A stretch of 35,725 nucleotides of DNA, from the NCBI GenBank assembly GCA_965364515.1, contig CBDTXZ010000009.1:1-35725 (forward strand). Reading direction: 5' to 3'. The translations under genes were made by a program, and so were the position numbers. This document shows, in pieces, positions 23,923-30,860 of this stretch (the first letter of the stretch is position 1; each line of letters opens with the position of its first letter). Origin of the DNA: JAHEDH01 sp965364515. GTDB taxonomy: Bacteria > Actinomycetota > Acidimicrobiia > Spongiisociales > ZC4RG35. The notes below the pieces were generated by a model. It did no database searches, was not told the DNA's origin, and saw only the letters and a program-made list of their open reading frames with translations.

Positions 23923-25209
23923 ATGCCCCCGTTCGAGACGTCCGCTGAACTGTCCGCCCATCTCGAGAGTGAGATCCTGGCGGCTCGACTGGCGCCGGGA
24001 GATCGGCTCGACCCTGTCAGGGTGGCGGCCGAGAGGCTCGGACTCGCTCCGAACACCGTCGCAAGTGCGTATCGGACGCTCACGGAGCGGGGACTGGTGA
24101 TCGGGCGCGGCCGACTCGGCACATTCGTTGCCGATCGGCGACCCACCTTCACCGTCGAGCCGGTGATTCCCGACGATGCAGTCGACTTGGCCTCGGGAAA
24201 CCCCGATCCCGATCTGCTCCCGGATCTCGATGCGATGCTCGGTGAGATCGATGCACCTCTCACGCTGTACGGGCAAGATCCGGTGCTCGACGAATTCGAG
24301 GAAGCGGTTCGTCGTCGGATCGTCAGTCCCGCAGGCGAGATGGCGGTTGTGAGCGGAGCGCTCGATGGCATCGAACGGGTGCTGTCGGCCCATCTCCGAC
24401 CCGGTGATCGGGTCGGGATCGAGAACCCCGGCTGGCCGGCGATGGCCGATCTGGTGAGGGCGATGTTGCTCCGGCCGGTTCCCATCCGCATCGATTCCGA
24501 AGGCGTCGATCCGGAGTCTCTGCGCGCGGTCATCGACGGCCTCGACGCGCTCGTGCTCACGACCCGCGTTCAGAATCCGACCGGAGCCTGCACCACGGCC
24601 GATCGAGCGAATGAGCTCGTCGAGGTGCTCGGGGCCCGACCCGATCTTCTGGTCGTCGAGGACGACCACGCCGGTCCGATCGCAGGACTGGACCTGCATG
24701 CCGTCGGACCGGGGCGAGCAAGATGGGCGCTCGCCGTCAGCATGTCGAAGGCGATCGGGCCCGACCTTCGCATCGCAGCACTCTTCGGGGACGCCACGAC
24801 GATCGCCCGAGTCGGAGCTCGGCAGGGTGTCGGGCCGGGCTGGGTGAGTCACCTTCTCCAACGCATCGCGGCGACGCTCGTCGAGACGCAGGGAGAGGTG
24901 TTTCGGAGCGCTGCCGAGGTGTACGGGACGCGTCGGCGAGCCCTGATCTCGGCGCTTCGGAGCAGTGGCATCGAGGTGACGGCGCCGTCGGGGCTGAATG
25001 TCTGGATACCGGTCCCGGATCCGGCTTCATCGGTCGCAGCCTGTCTCGAGTCCGGCTTTGCGATTCGTTCGGGGGACGCGTTCGTGCTCGACGACATGAG
25101 TGCCGTTCGGGTGACAACGAGTCGACTGCAGCCCGAGCGGGCCGAAGAGGTCGCAACACTGATCGCCGGCTCTTCCGGCGCCGGCCGGCGCATCACCCGA
25201 ACGGGGTGA
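23923..25209 (+). CDS. MocR/GntR-type PLP-dependent transcriptional regulator
   Basis: 428 aa from ATG 23923. Residues 1-75 are a GntR winged helix-turn-helix (SAHLESEILAARLAPGDRLDPVRVAAERLGLAPNTVASAYRTLTERGLVIGRGRLGTFV). Residues about 90-420 form a class I aminotransferase-like domain, with LASGNPDPDLLPD, VSGALDGIERVL, TTRVQNPTGACTTADRA, DDHAGPIAG and AVSMSKAIGPDLRIAALFGD, where Lys276 should hold PLP. Members such as PdxR, GabR and TauR bind PLP as a sensor and usually regulate the adjacent divergent gene. That neighbour is the PNPOx-like/EamA/rhodanese operon. The binding site is probably within the AT-rich 84-bp gap between them. Confidence 0.9.
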   Translation: MPPFETSAELSAHLESEILAARLAPGDRLDPVRVAAERLGLAPNTVASAYRTLTERGLVIGRGRLGTFVADRRPTFTVEPVIPDDAVDLASGNPDPDLLPDLDAMLGEIDAPLTLYGQDPVLDEFEEAVRRRIVSPAGEMAVVSGALDGIERVLSAHLRPGDRVGIENPGWPAMADLVRAMLLRPVPIRIDSEGVDPESLRAVIDGLDALVLTTRVQNPTGACTTADRANELVEVLGARPDLLVVEDDHAGPIAGLDLHAVGPGRARWALAVSMSKAIGPDLRIAALFGDATTIARVGARQGVGPGWVSHLLQRIAATLVETQGEVFRSAAEVYGTRRRALISALRSSGIEVTAPSGLNVWIPVPDPASSVAACLESGFAIRSGDAFVLDDMSAVRVTTSRLQPERAEEVATLIAGSSGAGRRITRTG

Positions 25210-25659
25210 TCACACGTACAGTCGAGAGACCGTCTCGGCGACACACACAGGCTTGGTTCCCCCCTCGACCTCGAAGGTCACGCTCAACACCACCTGGACG
25301 CCGCCAGGAACGTCATTCACGGAAACCAGTTCTGCGCCGGCCCGCAGTTTCGAGCCGACGGGGAGCGGAGCAGGAAACCTGACCTTGTTGGTTCCGTAGT
25401 TGACGCTCATCTTCACCCCGTCGACCGAATAGATCTGCGACACCATCGGGACGGCGAGTGACAGGGTGAGATACCCGTGGGCGATCGGGCCGCCGAACGG
25501 CGTCGTCGCCGCCTTCTCGGGATCGACGTGGATGAACTGGTGGTCGTCGGTCGCATCTGCGAATCGATTCACACGATCCTGGGTGATCTCGAGCCAATCG
25601 GAGTACCCGAGGTGCTGCCCCACCGATTGCTTCAGTTCCTCGACCGATTCGAATCGCAT
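25210..25659 (-). CDS. MaoC-like (R)-specific enoyl-CoA hydratase / dehydratase
   Basis: 149 aa from ATG 25659, which has a TAGAGT box 7 nt upstream; the alternative start further up has no support. It is a single hot-dog domain. The hydratase-2 motif is visible: FADATDDHQFIHVDPEKAATTPFGGPIAHGYLTLSL, with the catalytic Asp and His. SVNYGTNKVRFPAPLPVGSKLRAGAELVSV is the usual following strand pair. The enzyme hydrates trans-2-enoyl-CoA to (R)-3-hydroxyacyl-CoA in fatty acid metabolism, or acts on mesaconyl/itaconyl-type CoA esters; the exact substrate is not determined. Gene order with gpsA is probably accidental, since each has its own promoter. Confidence 0.88.
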   Translation of the reverse strand: MRFESVEELKQSVGQHLGYSDWLEITQDRVNRFADATDDHQFIHVDPEKAATTPFGGPIAHGYLTLSLAVPMVSQIYSVDGVKMSVNYGTNKVRFPAPLPVGSKLRAGAELVSVNDVPGGVQVVLSVTFEVEGGTKPVCVAETVSRLYV

Positions 25660-25666
25660 GGTGTCG

Positions 25667-25672
25667 ACTCTA
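25667..25672 (-). promoter_or_regulatory. -10 box of the maoC-like gene
   Basis: TAGAGT on the minus strand, exactly 7 nt before ATG 25659: predicted leaderless. Confidence 0.5.
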
Positions 25673-25771
25673 CGTGTGGTGCGCGGTCTCCGATGTGCGA
25701 TGTGCGTCATCCGATCCGCAGATCCGACGCAGCAGTCGCACGACGCCTTCCCAGACGCACCTCGGGAATTG

Positions 25772-26764
25772 CTATTCGCTCTTGGCGTCCCTGGTCATGA
25801 GCGAGAGCACGGCTTCCCGAGGATGGGCGCCGTGGTTGATGACCTGGTCGACCTGGAATGCGATCGGCATCTCGACACCGTGCTTCTCGGCGAGATCCAG
25901 GATCGGCCCGACGCTCTTGACCCCCTCGGCGACCATCTTCATCTCCTCGATGATGTCCTCGGTCTTCTTGCCTGCGGCGAGGCCCATCCCCACACGGTTG
26001 TTTCGGCTCTGATCGGATTGGCAGGTGGCGATCAGGTCCCCCATCCCCGCGAGGCCGGCGAAGGTCTCGGGGCGACCGCCCATCACGACGCCCAGGCGGG
26101 TGATCTCGGCGAGCGCCCGTGTGATCAGGGCCGCCAGGGTGTTCTGGCCGAATCCGAGCCCTTTCGCCATACCGGCTGCGATCGCCATGACGTTCTTCAG
26201 GGCACCTGCCAGTTCGCATCCGACGACGTCGGCGTTCGTGTAGACGCGGAACGTGGGATCCATGAACACCGACTGGAGCGCCGAGGCGACGCCGGTGTTC
26301 TCCATGGCCACCACCGCGGCCGCCGGCTGACCTGCAATGACCTCCTTGGCGAGGTTGGGCCCGGTGAGCACCCCGATCACGCTTCGGTCATGCTCGGGAG
26401 CGACGTCGGCCACCACCTCGGTCATGCGGAGCGTTGTTCCCTGTTCGATGCCTTTCGTCAGGCTCAAGATGGGCAACGACTCGGGGAGCGAATCCACGAG
26501 TTGCTCCAAGACGGCGCGATACCCGTGCGAAGGGACCCCCATGACCACCGCTTCCGCCCCGTCGATGCAGTCCGTCAGATCCGACGTGGCACGCAATCCA
26601 TACGGCAGGCGATGTCCGGGCAGATAGTCGGCGTTCACCGCCTCGGTGTTGATCATCTTCGCCAGCTCAGGACGCCTGGCCCACAGGGTCGTCGGGTTCG
26701 CTCGTGCGGCGAGTGCCGCGACGGTGGTTCCCCAAGAGCCTGCGCCAATGACAGCAATCCGCAT
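25772..26764 (-). CDS. gpsA: NAD(P)-dependent glycerol-3-phosphate dehydrogenase
   Basis: 330 aa from ATG 26764. The Rossmann motif GAGSWGTTVAALAA is at residues 7-20. Family blocks are LSLTKGIEQGT, LTGPNLAKEVIAGQPAA, GCELAGALKNVMAIAAGMAKGLGFGQNTLAALITRALAEI (with the catalytic Lys) and GLAGMGDLIATC. Length is usual for the family. It reduces dihydroxyacetone phosphate to sn-glycerol-3-phosphate, which starts phospholipid synthesis in the cytoplasm. A TATCGT box 7 nt upstream of the ATG suggests leaderless transcription. The gene is divergent from ychF. Confidence 0.95.
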   Translation of the reverse strand: MRIAVIGAGSWGTTVAALAARANPTTLWARRPELAKMINTEAVNADYLPGHRLPYGLRATSDLTDCIDGAEAVVMGVPSHGYRAVLEQLVDSLPESLPILSLTKGIEQGTTLRMTEVVADVAPEHDRSVIGVLTGPNLAKEVIAGQPAAAVVAMENTGVASALQSVFMDPTFRVYTNADVVGCELAGALKNVMAIAAGMAKGLGFGQNTLAALITRALAEITRLGVVMGGRPETFAGLAGMGDLIATCQSDQSRNNRVGMGLAAGKKTEDIIEEMKMVAEGVKSVGPILDLAEKHGVEMPIAFQVDQVINHGAHPREAVLSLMTRDAKSE

Positions 26765-26771
26765 CCGAGCG

Positions 26772-26777
26772 ACGATA
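26772..26777 (-). promoter_or_regulatory. -10 box of gpsA
   Basis: TATCGT on the minus strand, 7 nt before the gpsA ATG: predicted leaderless. Confidence 0.5.
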
Positions 26778-26983
26778 GCTGTGTCGCCGTCTGCAGCCCT
26801 CCTGGCCGGCGACCTGATTCCGAGAAGGTGGTCGGTTCGGCGGGGCGGAGCTCGACGTGTCTGGCGGTTCGGTGAGAAAGGCCGGCGTGCCCGTCGTGGG
26901 AGCCTCGGGTGCGATCTGTGGCCGCGTTAACCTTGCTCGGGCTCGGGTTCCGAGCACTCACCCGATTCCGGAGTCGATCAATC

Positions 26984-28075
26984 ATGGCCGTCCAGGCTGG
27001 AATCGTGGGCCTGCCCAATGTCGGCAAATCCACGCTCTTCAATGCACTCACCGCAGCAGGCGCCGAAGCCGCCAACTACCCCTTTGCGACGATCGAGCCC
27101 AACGTCGGGGTCGTCCCCGTCCCTGATGAGCGGCTCGACCGCATCGAGTCCGTGATCTCGACACAGAAGGTGATCCCGGCGACCGTCGAGATCCTCGACA
27201 TCGCCGGGTTGGTCAAGGGAGCCTCCGAGGGGGAAGGCCTCGGCAACCAGTTTCTCGGCCACATCAGGTCGGTCGACGCCATCCTTCATGTCGTGCGGTG
27301 TTTCGAGTCCTCCGACGTGACACACGTCGAAGGATCGGTCGATCCGGATCGTGACATCGACACCATCGAGTTGGAGCTCGTTCTCGCCGATCTCGCCGTC
27401 GTCGAGAAGCGCGTGGAGCGACTCAACCGATCGGTGCGCACAGGCGACAAGGGGGCCGCCTCGGAGCTGCATGTGTTCGAACGCGTCCTCGAGCATCTCG
27501 GTGAAGGGCTTCCTGCGAGGTCGATGAAGGCCGGTGCCGACGAGGTGGCGCTGCTCAAGCAAGCCCAACTCATCACATCCAAACCCGTGCTCTACGTCGC
27601 AAACGTCGACGAAGAAGGGCTCTCGGGCAACGAACTGACGCACCGGGTTGCTGAGAGAGCGCGTTCGGACGGGGCCGGAATGGTGATCATCTGTGCAGAG
27701 ATCGAAGCCGAGATCGCCCTGCTCGACCCGGAGGACCAGGCAACGTTCCTCTCCGATCTCGATCTCGATGAACCAGGGCTCGCCAAGCTCGCCCGGGCGA
27801 CGTACTCGCTCCTCGGTCTCGAGACCTTCTTCACCGCAGGTCCGAAGGAGATCAGGGCGTGGACCATCAAGGCGGGAATCAGGGCGCCGCAGGCCGCCGG
27901 TGTCATCCACACCGATTTCGAGCGAGGGTTCATCCGGGCCGAGGTGTATCGGATCGACGACCTCGAGCACTACGGCTCGGAGGCAGCGATGCGAGCCGCC
28001 GGCAAGATCCGCATCGAGGGCAAGGACTACCGGATGGCCGATGGGGACGTGGTGCTCTTCCGATTCAACGTATGA
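26984..28075 (+). CDS. ychF: Redox-regulated ATPase / Obg-family GTPase-like protein YchF (OLA1)
   Basis: 363 aa from ATG 26984, with CCGGAG about 10 nt upstream. G1 is GLPNVGKSTLFNAL, G2/switch region is NYPFATIEPNVGVVPVPDERL, and G3 is DIAGLVKGASEGEGLGNQFL. The G4 position reads NVDE rather than NKxD, the known change that favours ATP over GTP in this family. A coiled coil follows, then a TGS domain (EIRAWTIKAGIRAPQAAGVIHTDFERGFIRAEV...) and the terminal GKDYRMADGDVVLFRFNV. YchF binds ribosomes and affects stress and translation. A TAACCT box at 26928-26933 gives a normal leader of about 45 nt. Confidence 0.96.
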   Translation: MAVQAGIVGLPNVGKSTLFNALTAAGAEAANYPFATIEPNVGVVPVPDERLDRIESVISTQKVIPATVEILDIAGLVKGASEGEGLGNQFLGHIRSVDAILHVVRCFESSDVTHVEGSVDPDRDIDTIELELVLADLAVVEKRVERLNRSVRTGDKGAASELHVFERVLEHLGEGLPARSMKAGADEVALLKQAQLITSKPVLYVANVDEEGLSGNELTHRVAERARSDGAGMVIICAEIEAEIALLDPEDQATFLSDLDLDEPGLAKLARATYSLLGLETFFTAGPKEIRAWTIKAGIRAPQAAGVIHTDFERGFIRAEVYRIDDLEHYGSEAAMRAAGKIRIEGKDYRMADGDVVLFRFNV

Positions 28076-28233
28076 AGAAGCGCGATCTGCGATGCGCGGC
28101 CTCCGACACGAGACCTGTCTCGACCACGTCGGGCGGCCGTTGCGGGCAGTGTGAGAGGGTGCAGGTCGTAGGGCCCAGATCGCATCCCTCGGGTCGGAGC
28201 CCAACGACCGACGACCGACGCCGACCGACCGCC

Positions 28234-28239
28234 TAACGT
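28234..28239 (+). promoter_or_regulatory. -10 box of the antiporter gene
   Basis: TAACGT, 7 nt before GTG 28247, predicts a leaderless message. It argues for the 28247 start over the GTG at 28238, which lies inside the box. Confidence 0.45.
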
Positions 28240-28246
28240 GCCCGGC

Positions 28247-30415
28247 GTGGTTCTTGCGATCGGTGACGCCGCCCCGTTGAGCGAGCACGAGGTGCTCGTG
28301 TTCCTCATCCAGCTCGCCCTCTTGATCGGCGTTGCCCGGCTGCTCGGTGGCCTCATGAAGAGCATCGGCCAACCCTCCGTCGTCGGTGAACTCCTGGCGG
28401 GCGTGCTGTTGGGCCCCTCGCTGTTCGGAAACGTCGCACCCGATGCCTACGAGTGGGTGTTCGGTGAGGAGGTCGTCACGTCGGTGATCTTCGGCTTGTC
28501 GTGGTTGGGCGTGATCATGCTCCTGGTCGTGATCGGTTTCGAGACCGATCTCGCAATCATCGCAAGATTCCGCAAGGCGGCGCTCTCGGTCTCGGCGGGC
28601 GCGCTGTTGGTCCCGCTCGGAGTCGTGAGTGCGCTCGCGTTCGTCGTGCCTGGCTCGTTCATCGGGGAAGACGTCGAGGTCGGGGTCTTCGCCGGGTTCC
28701 TCGCACTCGCGCTCTCGGTCTCCGCCCTTCCGGTCGTTGCGAAGATCCTGCAGGACCTCGGATACCTGAGACGGAACTTCGGTCAGATCACGCTCGCCGC
28801 AGGCATGACGATGGACGCCGTCGGATGGTTGTTGCTCGCAGCCCTGTCGGGTATCGCTCAGGACGGTTTCGATCCCGTGCTGCTCGCTCAGTCGTTCGGC
28901 GGGCTCATCGTCTTCCTCGGACTGTTGTTGACCGTGGGGCGGTGGGCCCTCGACGCACTCATGCGTCGAATCATGGCGCGGGGCTCCTCGGTGACCGCGG
29001 CGCTCACGATCAGCCTCGTCGCCGCCCTCACCGGAGGCTTGATCACCCAGTTCCTTCGTCTCGAGGCGATTCTCGGGGCGTTCATCGTCGGAATCCTGCT
29101 GGCGACACTTCGTCATCAACTCCCACAGGTCGAGCAGGTACTGGAGACGACGACGGCTGCGATCTTCGCTCCCATCTTCTTCGCATTCAGCGGTCTGCGG
29201 GTCGATATCGGCCTGTTGAACAGTGCCACCGCCATCGGCTGGACGATCGGGCTCACGGCGGTCGCGGTCCTCGCCAAGGTCGCAGGAACGATGCTGGGGG
29301 GTCGTCTGGCGGGGGTGCGGGGGCGCGAGGCGCTCGCGCTCGGATCCGGTCTGTCCGCCCTCGGTGCGATGGGGATCGTCGTTGCAATCGTCGGGCTCAA
29401 CCTGGGTGTGCTGTCCGAGACCGGCTACACGGTCATCGTGTTGGTCGCGATCGTCACGAGCATGCTGGCGCCCCAGCTGCTCAAACTGGTCGTGAAGGGC
29501 TGGGAAGTGCCAGAAGACGAGCGCAAACGCCTCGAACGCGAAGAACTCCTGGCGGCATCGGAGCTCCTCGGATCACGGCGGGTGCTGATCCCGACCCGTG
29601 GCGGAGCGAGCAGCCGGTACGCCGCTCGGATCATGGGAGCCGTGCTCGACGACCCGGAGATCACCGTTCTCGCGGTGGACGTGCGGGGAGGCAGGTTCGG
29701 TCGAAGGACGCGGGGCGGTTCGTCCAACCCGACCGACGTCCTCGAGGCGATGGACGGGGTCCGCCACCGACTCATCAACAAGGTCGCCACCGACCCGGCG
29801 GAAGCGATCGCCAAGGAGTCGCGGCTCGGATACGACCTGATCGTCATCGGAGCTTCGGAGTCGGAATCGGACAGCGGGGTCTTCTCGAACGTGGTCGACC
29901 GGGTGCTCGCGTCAGTCGATCTGCCCGTGATCGTCGTGCGGTTCCCCGAGATCGGCGGCGACGTTCCCGAGACACTTCCACAACACGTCTTGGTGCCGGT
30001 TGTGGCGACGAGGGCGTCGCGCGCCGCAGAGGAGCTCGCGTACTCGATCGTCCGCATGAGCGGCGGCCGTGCGTCTGCCATCCACGTCGTCAACCGTCCG
30101 GAGGGTCAGGGGATGATGCTCGAGGCGAATCCGGCGGTCGAGAACGCCGTGAAGACCGGACTCGAGATGGTCGGAGCCGCTGCAGCCTTCGGTGAACGCC
30201 TCGGGGTGCTCGTGGACACCGACGTCCGGGTCGCCCCGAACGCCGAAGGCGAGATCGTGGACTTCGCCAACAACCGCGGCGTCGACCTCGCAGTGTTCGG
30301 GACCGCCAGCAGGTCGCTTTCCAACCGGCCGTTCTTCGGGCATCGGATCTCATACATGATCGAGAACTCCCAGGTGCCGGTGATGATCATCGCGCTCCCG
30401 TCCCGGTCGGAGTGA
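28247..30415 (+). CDS. CPA2-family cation/proton antiporter with UspA-like C-terminal domains
   Basis: About 722 aa (GTG 28247; GTG 28238 adds three residues). Residues 1-about 420 hold roughly 12 membrane helices of the Na+/H+ exchanger fold: GQPSVVGELLAGVLLGPSLFG near the N-terminus, VVIGFETDLA, SALPVVAKILQDL, AAGMTMDAVGW, and AIFAPIFFAFSGLRVDIG. Downstream are two cytosolic UspA/nucleotide-binding-like domains. One is at about 445-570 (RRVLIPTRGGASSRYAARI ... YDLIVIGASESESDSGVFSNVVDRVLASVDLPVIVVRF) and one at about 580-720 (HVLVPVVATRASRAAEELA ... LAVFGTASRSLSNRPFFGHRISYMIENSQVPVMII). The combination is known in a subgroup of cation/proton antiporters, where the tail may sense ATP. Substrate cation (Na+ or K+) is not predictable. 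Confidence 0.88.
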   Translation: MVLAIGDAAPLSEHEVLVFLIQLALLIGVARLLGGLMKSIGQPSVVGELLAGVLLGPSLFGNVAPDAYEWVFGEEVVTSVIFGLSWLGVIMLLVVIGFETDLAIIARFRKAALSVSAGALLVPLGVVSALAFVVPGSFIGEDVEVGVFAGFLALALSVSALPVVAKILQDLGYLRRNFGQITLAAGMTMDAVGWLLLAALSGIAQDGFDPVLLAQSFGGLIVFLGLLLTVGRWALDALMRRIMARGSSVTAALTISLVAALTGGLITQFLRLEAILGAFIVGILLATLRHQLPQVEQVLETTTAAIFAPIFFAFSGLRVDIGLLNSATAIGWTIGLTAVAVLAKVAGTMLGGRLAGVRGREALALGSGLSALGAMGIVVAIVGLNLGVLSETGYTVIVLVAIVTSMLAPQLLKLVVKGWEVPEDERKRLEREELLAASELLGSRRVLIPTRGGASSRYAARIMGAVLDDPEITVLAVDVRGGRFGRRTRGGSSNPTDVLEAMDGVRHRLINKVATDPAEAIAKESRLGYDLIVIGASESESDSGVFSNVVDRVLASVDLPVIVVRFPEIGGDVPETLPQHVLVPVVATRASRAAEELAYSIVRMSGGRASAIHVVNRPEGQGMMLEANPAVENAVKTGLEMVGAAAAFGERLGVLVDTDVRVAPNAEGEIVDFANNRGVDLAVFGTASRSLSNRPFFGHRISYMIENSQVPVMIIALPSRSE

Positions 30416-30456
30416 TCACCTGTCTGCAACCGATTGTGGAGATCGCCGGCAACGAC

Positions 30457-30494
30457 AAACGGAGTTCCGGGAAGGGGGTTCCGGAACTCCGTTT
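30457..30494 (+). terminator. Strong perfect hairpin, terminator after the antiporter gene
   Basis: A 14-bp perfect stem AAACGGAGTTCCGG / CCGGAACTCCGTTT with a 10-nt loop begins 42 bp past the antiporter stop. The AAA at the left foot and TTT at the right foot make it usable from either strand. A second smaller hairpin (GCCCTC, 5-nt loop, GAGGGC) follows at 30496-30512. Confidence 0.78.
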
Positions 30495-30705
30495 GGCCCT
30501 CACGAGGAGGGCGGACGGGCGAGGTCTGGCGCAACTCAGGGAAGCTGCCGATACCCGTCCCACGCGCCGGGCTGGGGGGCGCCCGACGACAGGCGGAGGA
30601 TGCCAGGACTGATTGCAGCACGCAAGTATCTGGAGTGACTATTTCCGTGCCCTCAGAGGCGTCAGTCCCGTGCTACACAATCGACGACGACCGCTCGAGC
30701 TGAGG

Positions 30706-30711
30706 TACAAT
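30706..30711 (+). promoter_or_regulatory. -10 box of the riboswitch-gcvP transcript
   Basis: TACAAT, about 7 nt before the predicted start of the leader at roughly 30718. It lies directly upstream of the glycine aptamer. A weak TCGACG (30681-30686) could be the -35, although the spacing is long. Confidence 0.55.
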
Positions 30712-30723
30712 CGAGGAGCTTTC

Positions 30724-30812
30724 GAGACCGTCGGGAGAGTCCTCACCTCGAGTGGGGCGCCGAAGGGGCAACCATCCCCGGAAACTCTCAGGCCACTGGA
30801 CCGGCGGGGGAG
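30724..30812 (+). ncRNA. Glycine riboswitch (gcvT element), single aptamer
   Basis: The conserved aptamer core is present. GGGAGAG (30733-30739) pairs as GAGAGT/ACTCTC (30735-30740 with 30784-30789), and a CCTCAC/GTGGGG side stem lies at about 30741-30757. The invariant GCCGAAGGGGCAA loop and the CTCTCAGGCCA...GGACCG closing strand are also present. It binds glycine and controls the downstream gcvP, which starts 49 nt later. Only one full aptamer is visible; the stretch to the start codon has no second core and could hold the expression platform or a ghost aptamer. In this family glycine usually turns on degradation genes. Confidence 0.93.
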
Positions 30813-30860
30813 GCGACGCTGGACCGCGGAACAGTGTGGGGACCGCAACGAGGAGTCTTC

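Noticed and set aside
26978..29119. A 713-codon minus-strand protein
   Set aside because: Runs antisense through ychF and the antiporter gene; composition is shadow-like and both + strand genes have strong family motifs.
30412..30612. Small gene between the antiporter and gcvP
   Set aside because: It runs across the perfect terminator hairpin, has no ribosome-binding site and no motif.
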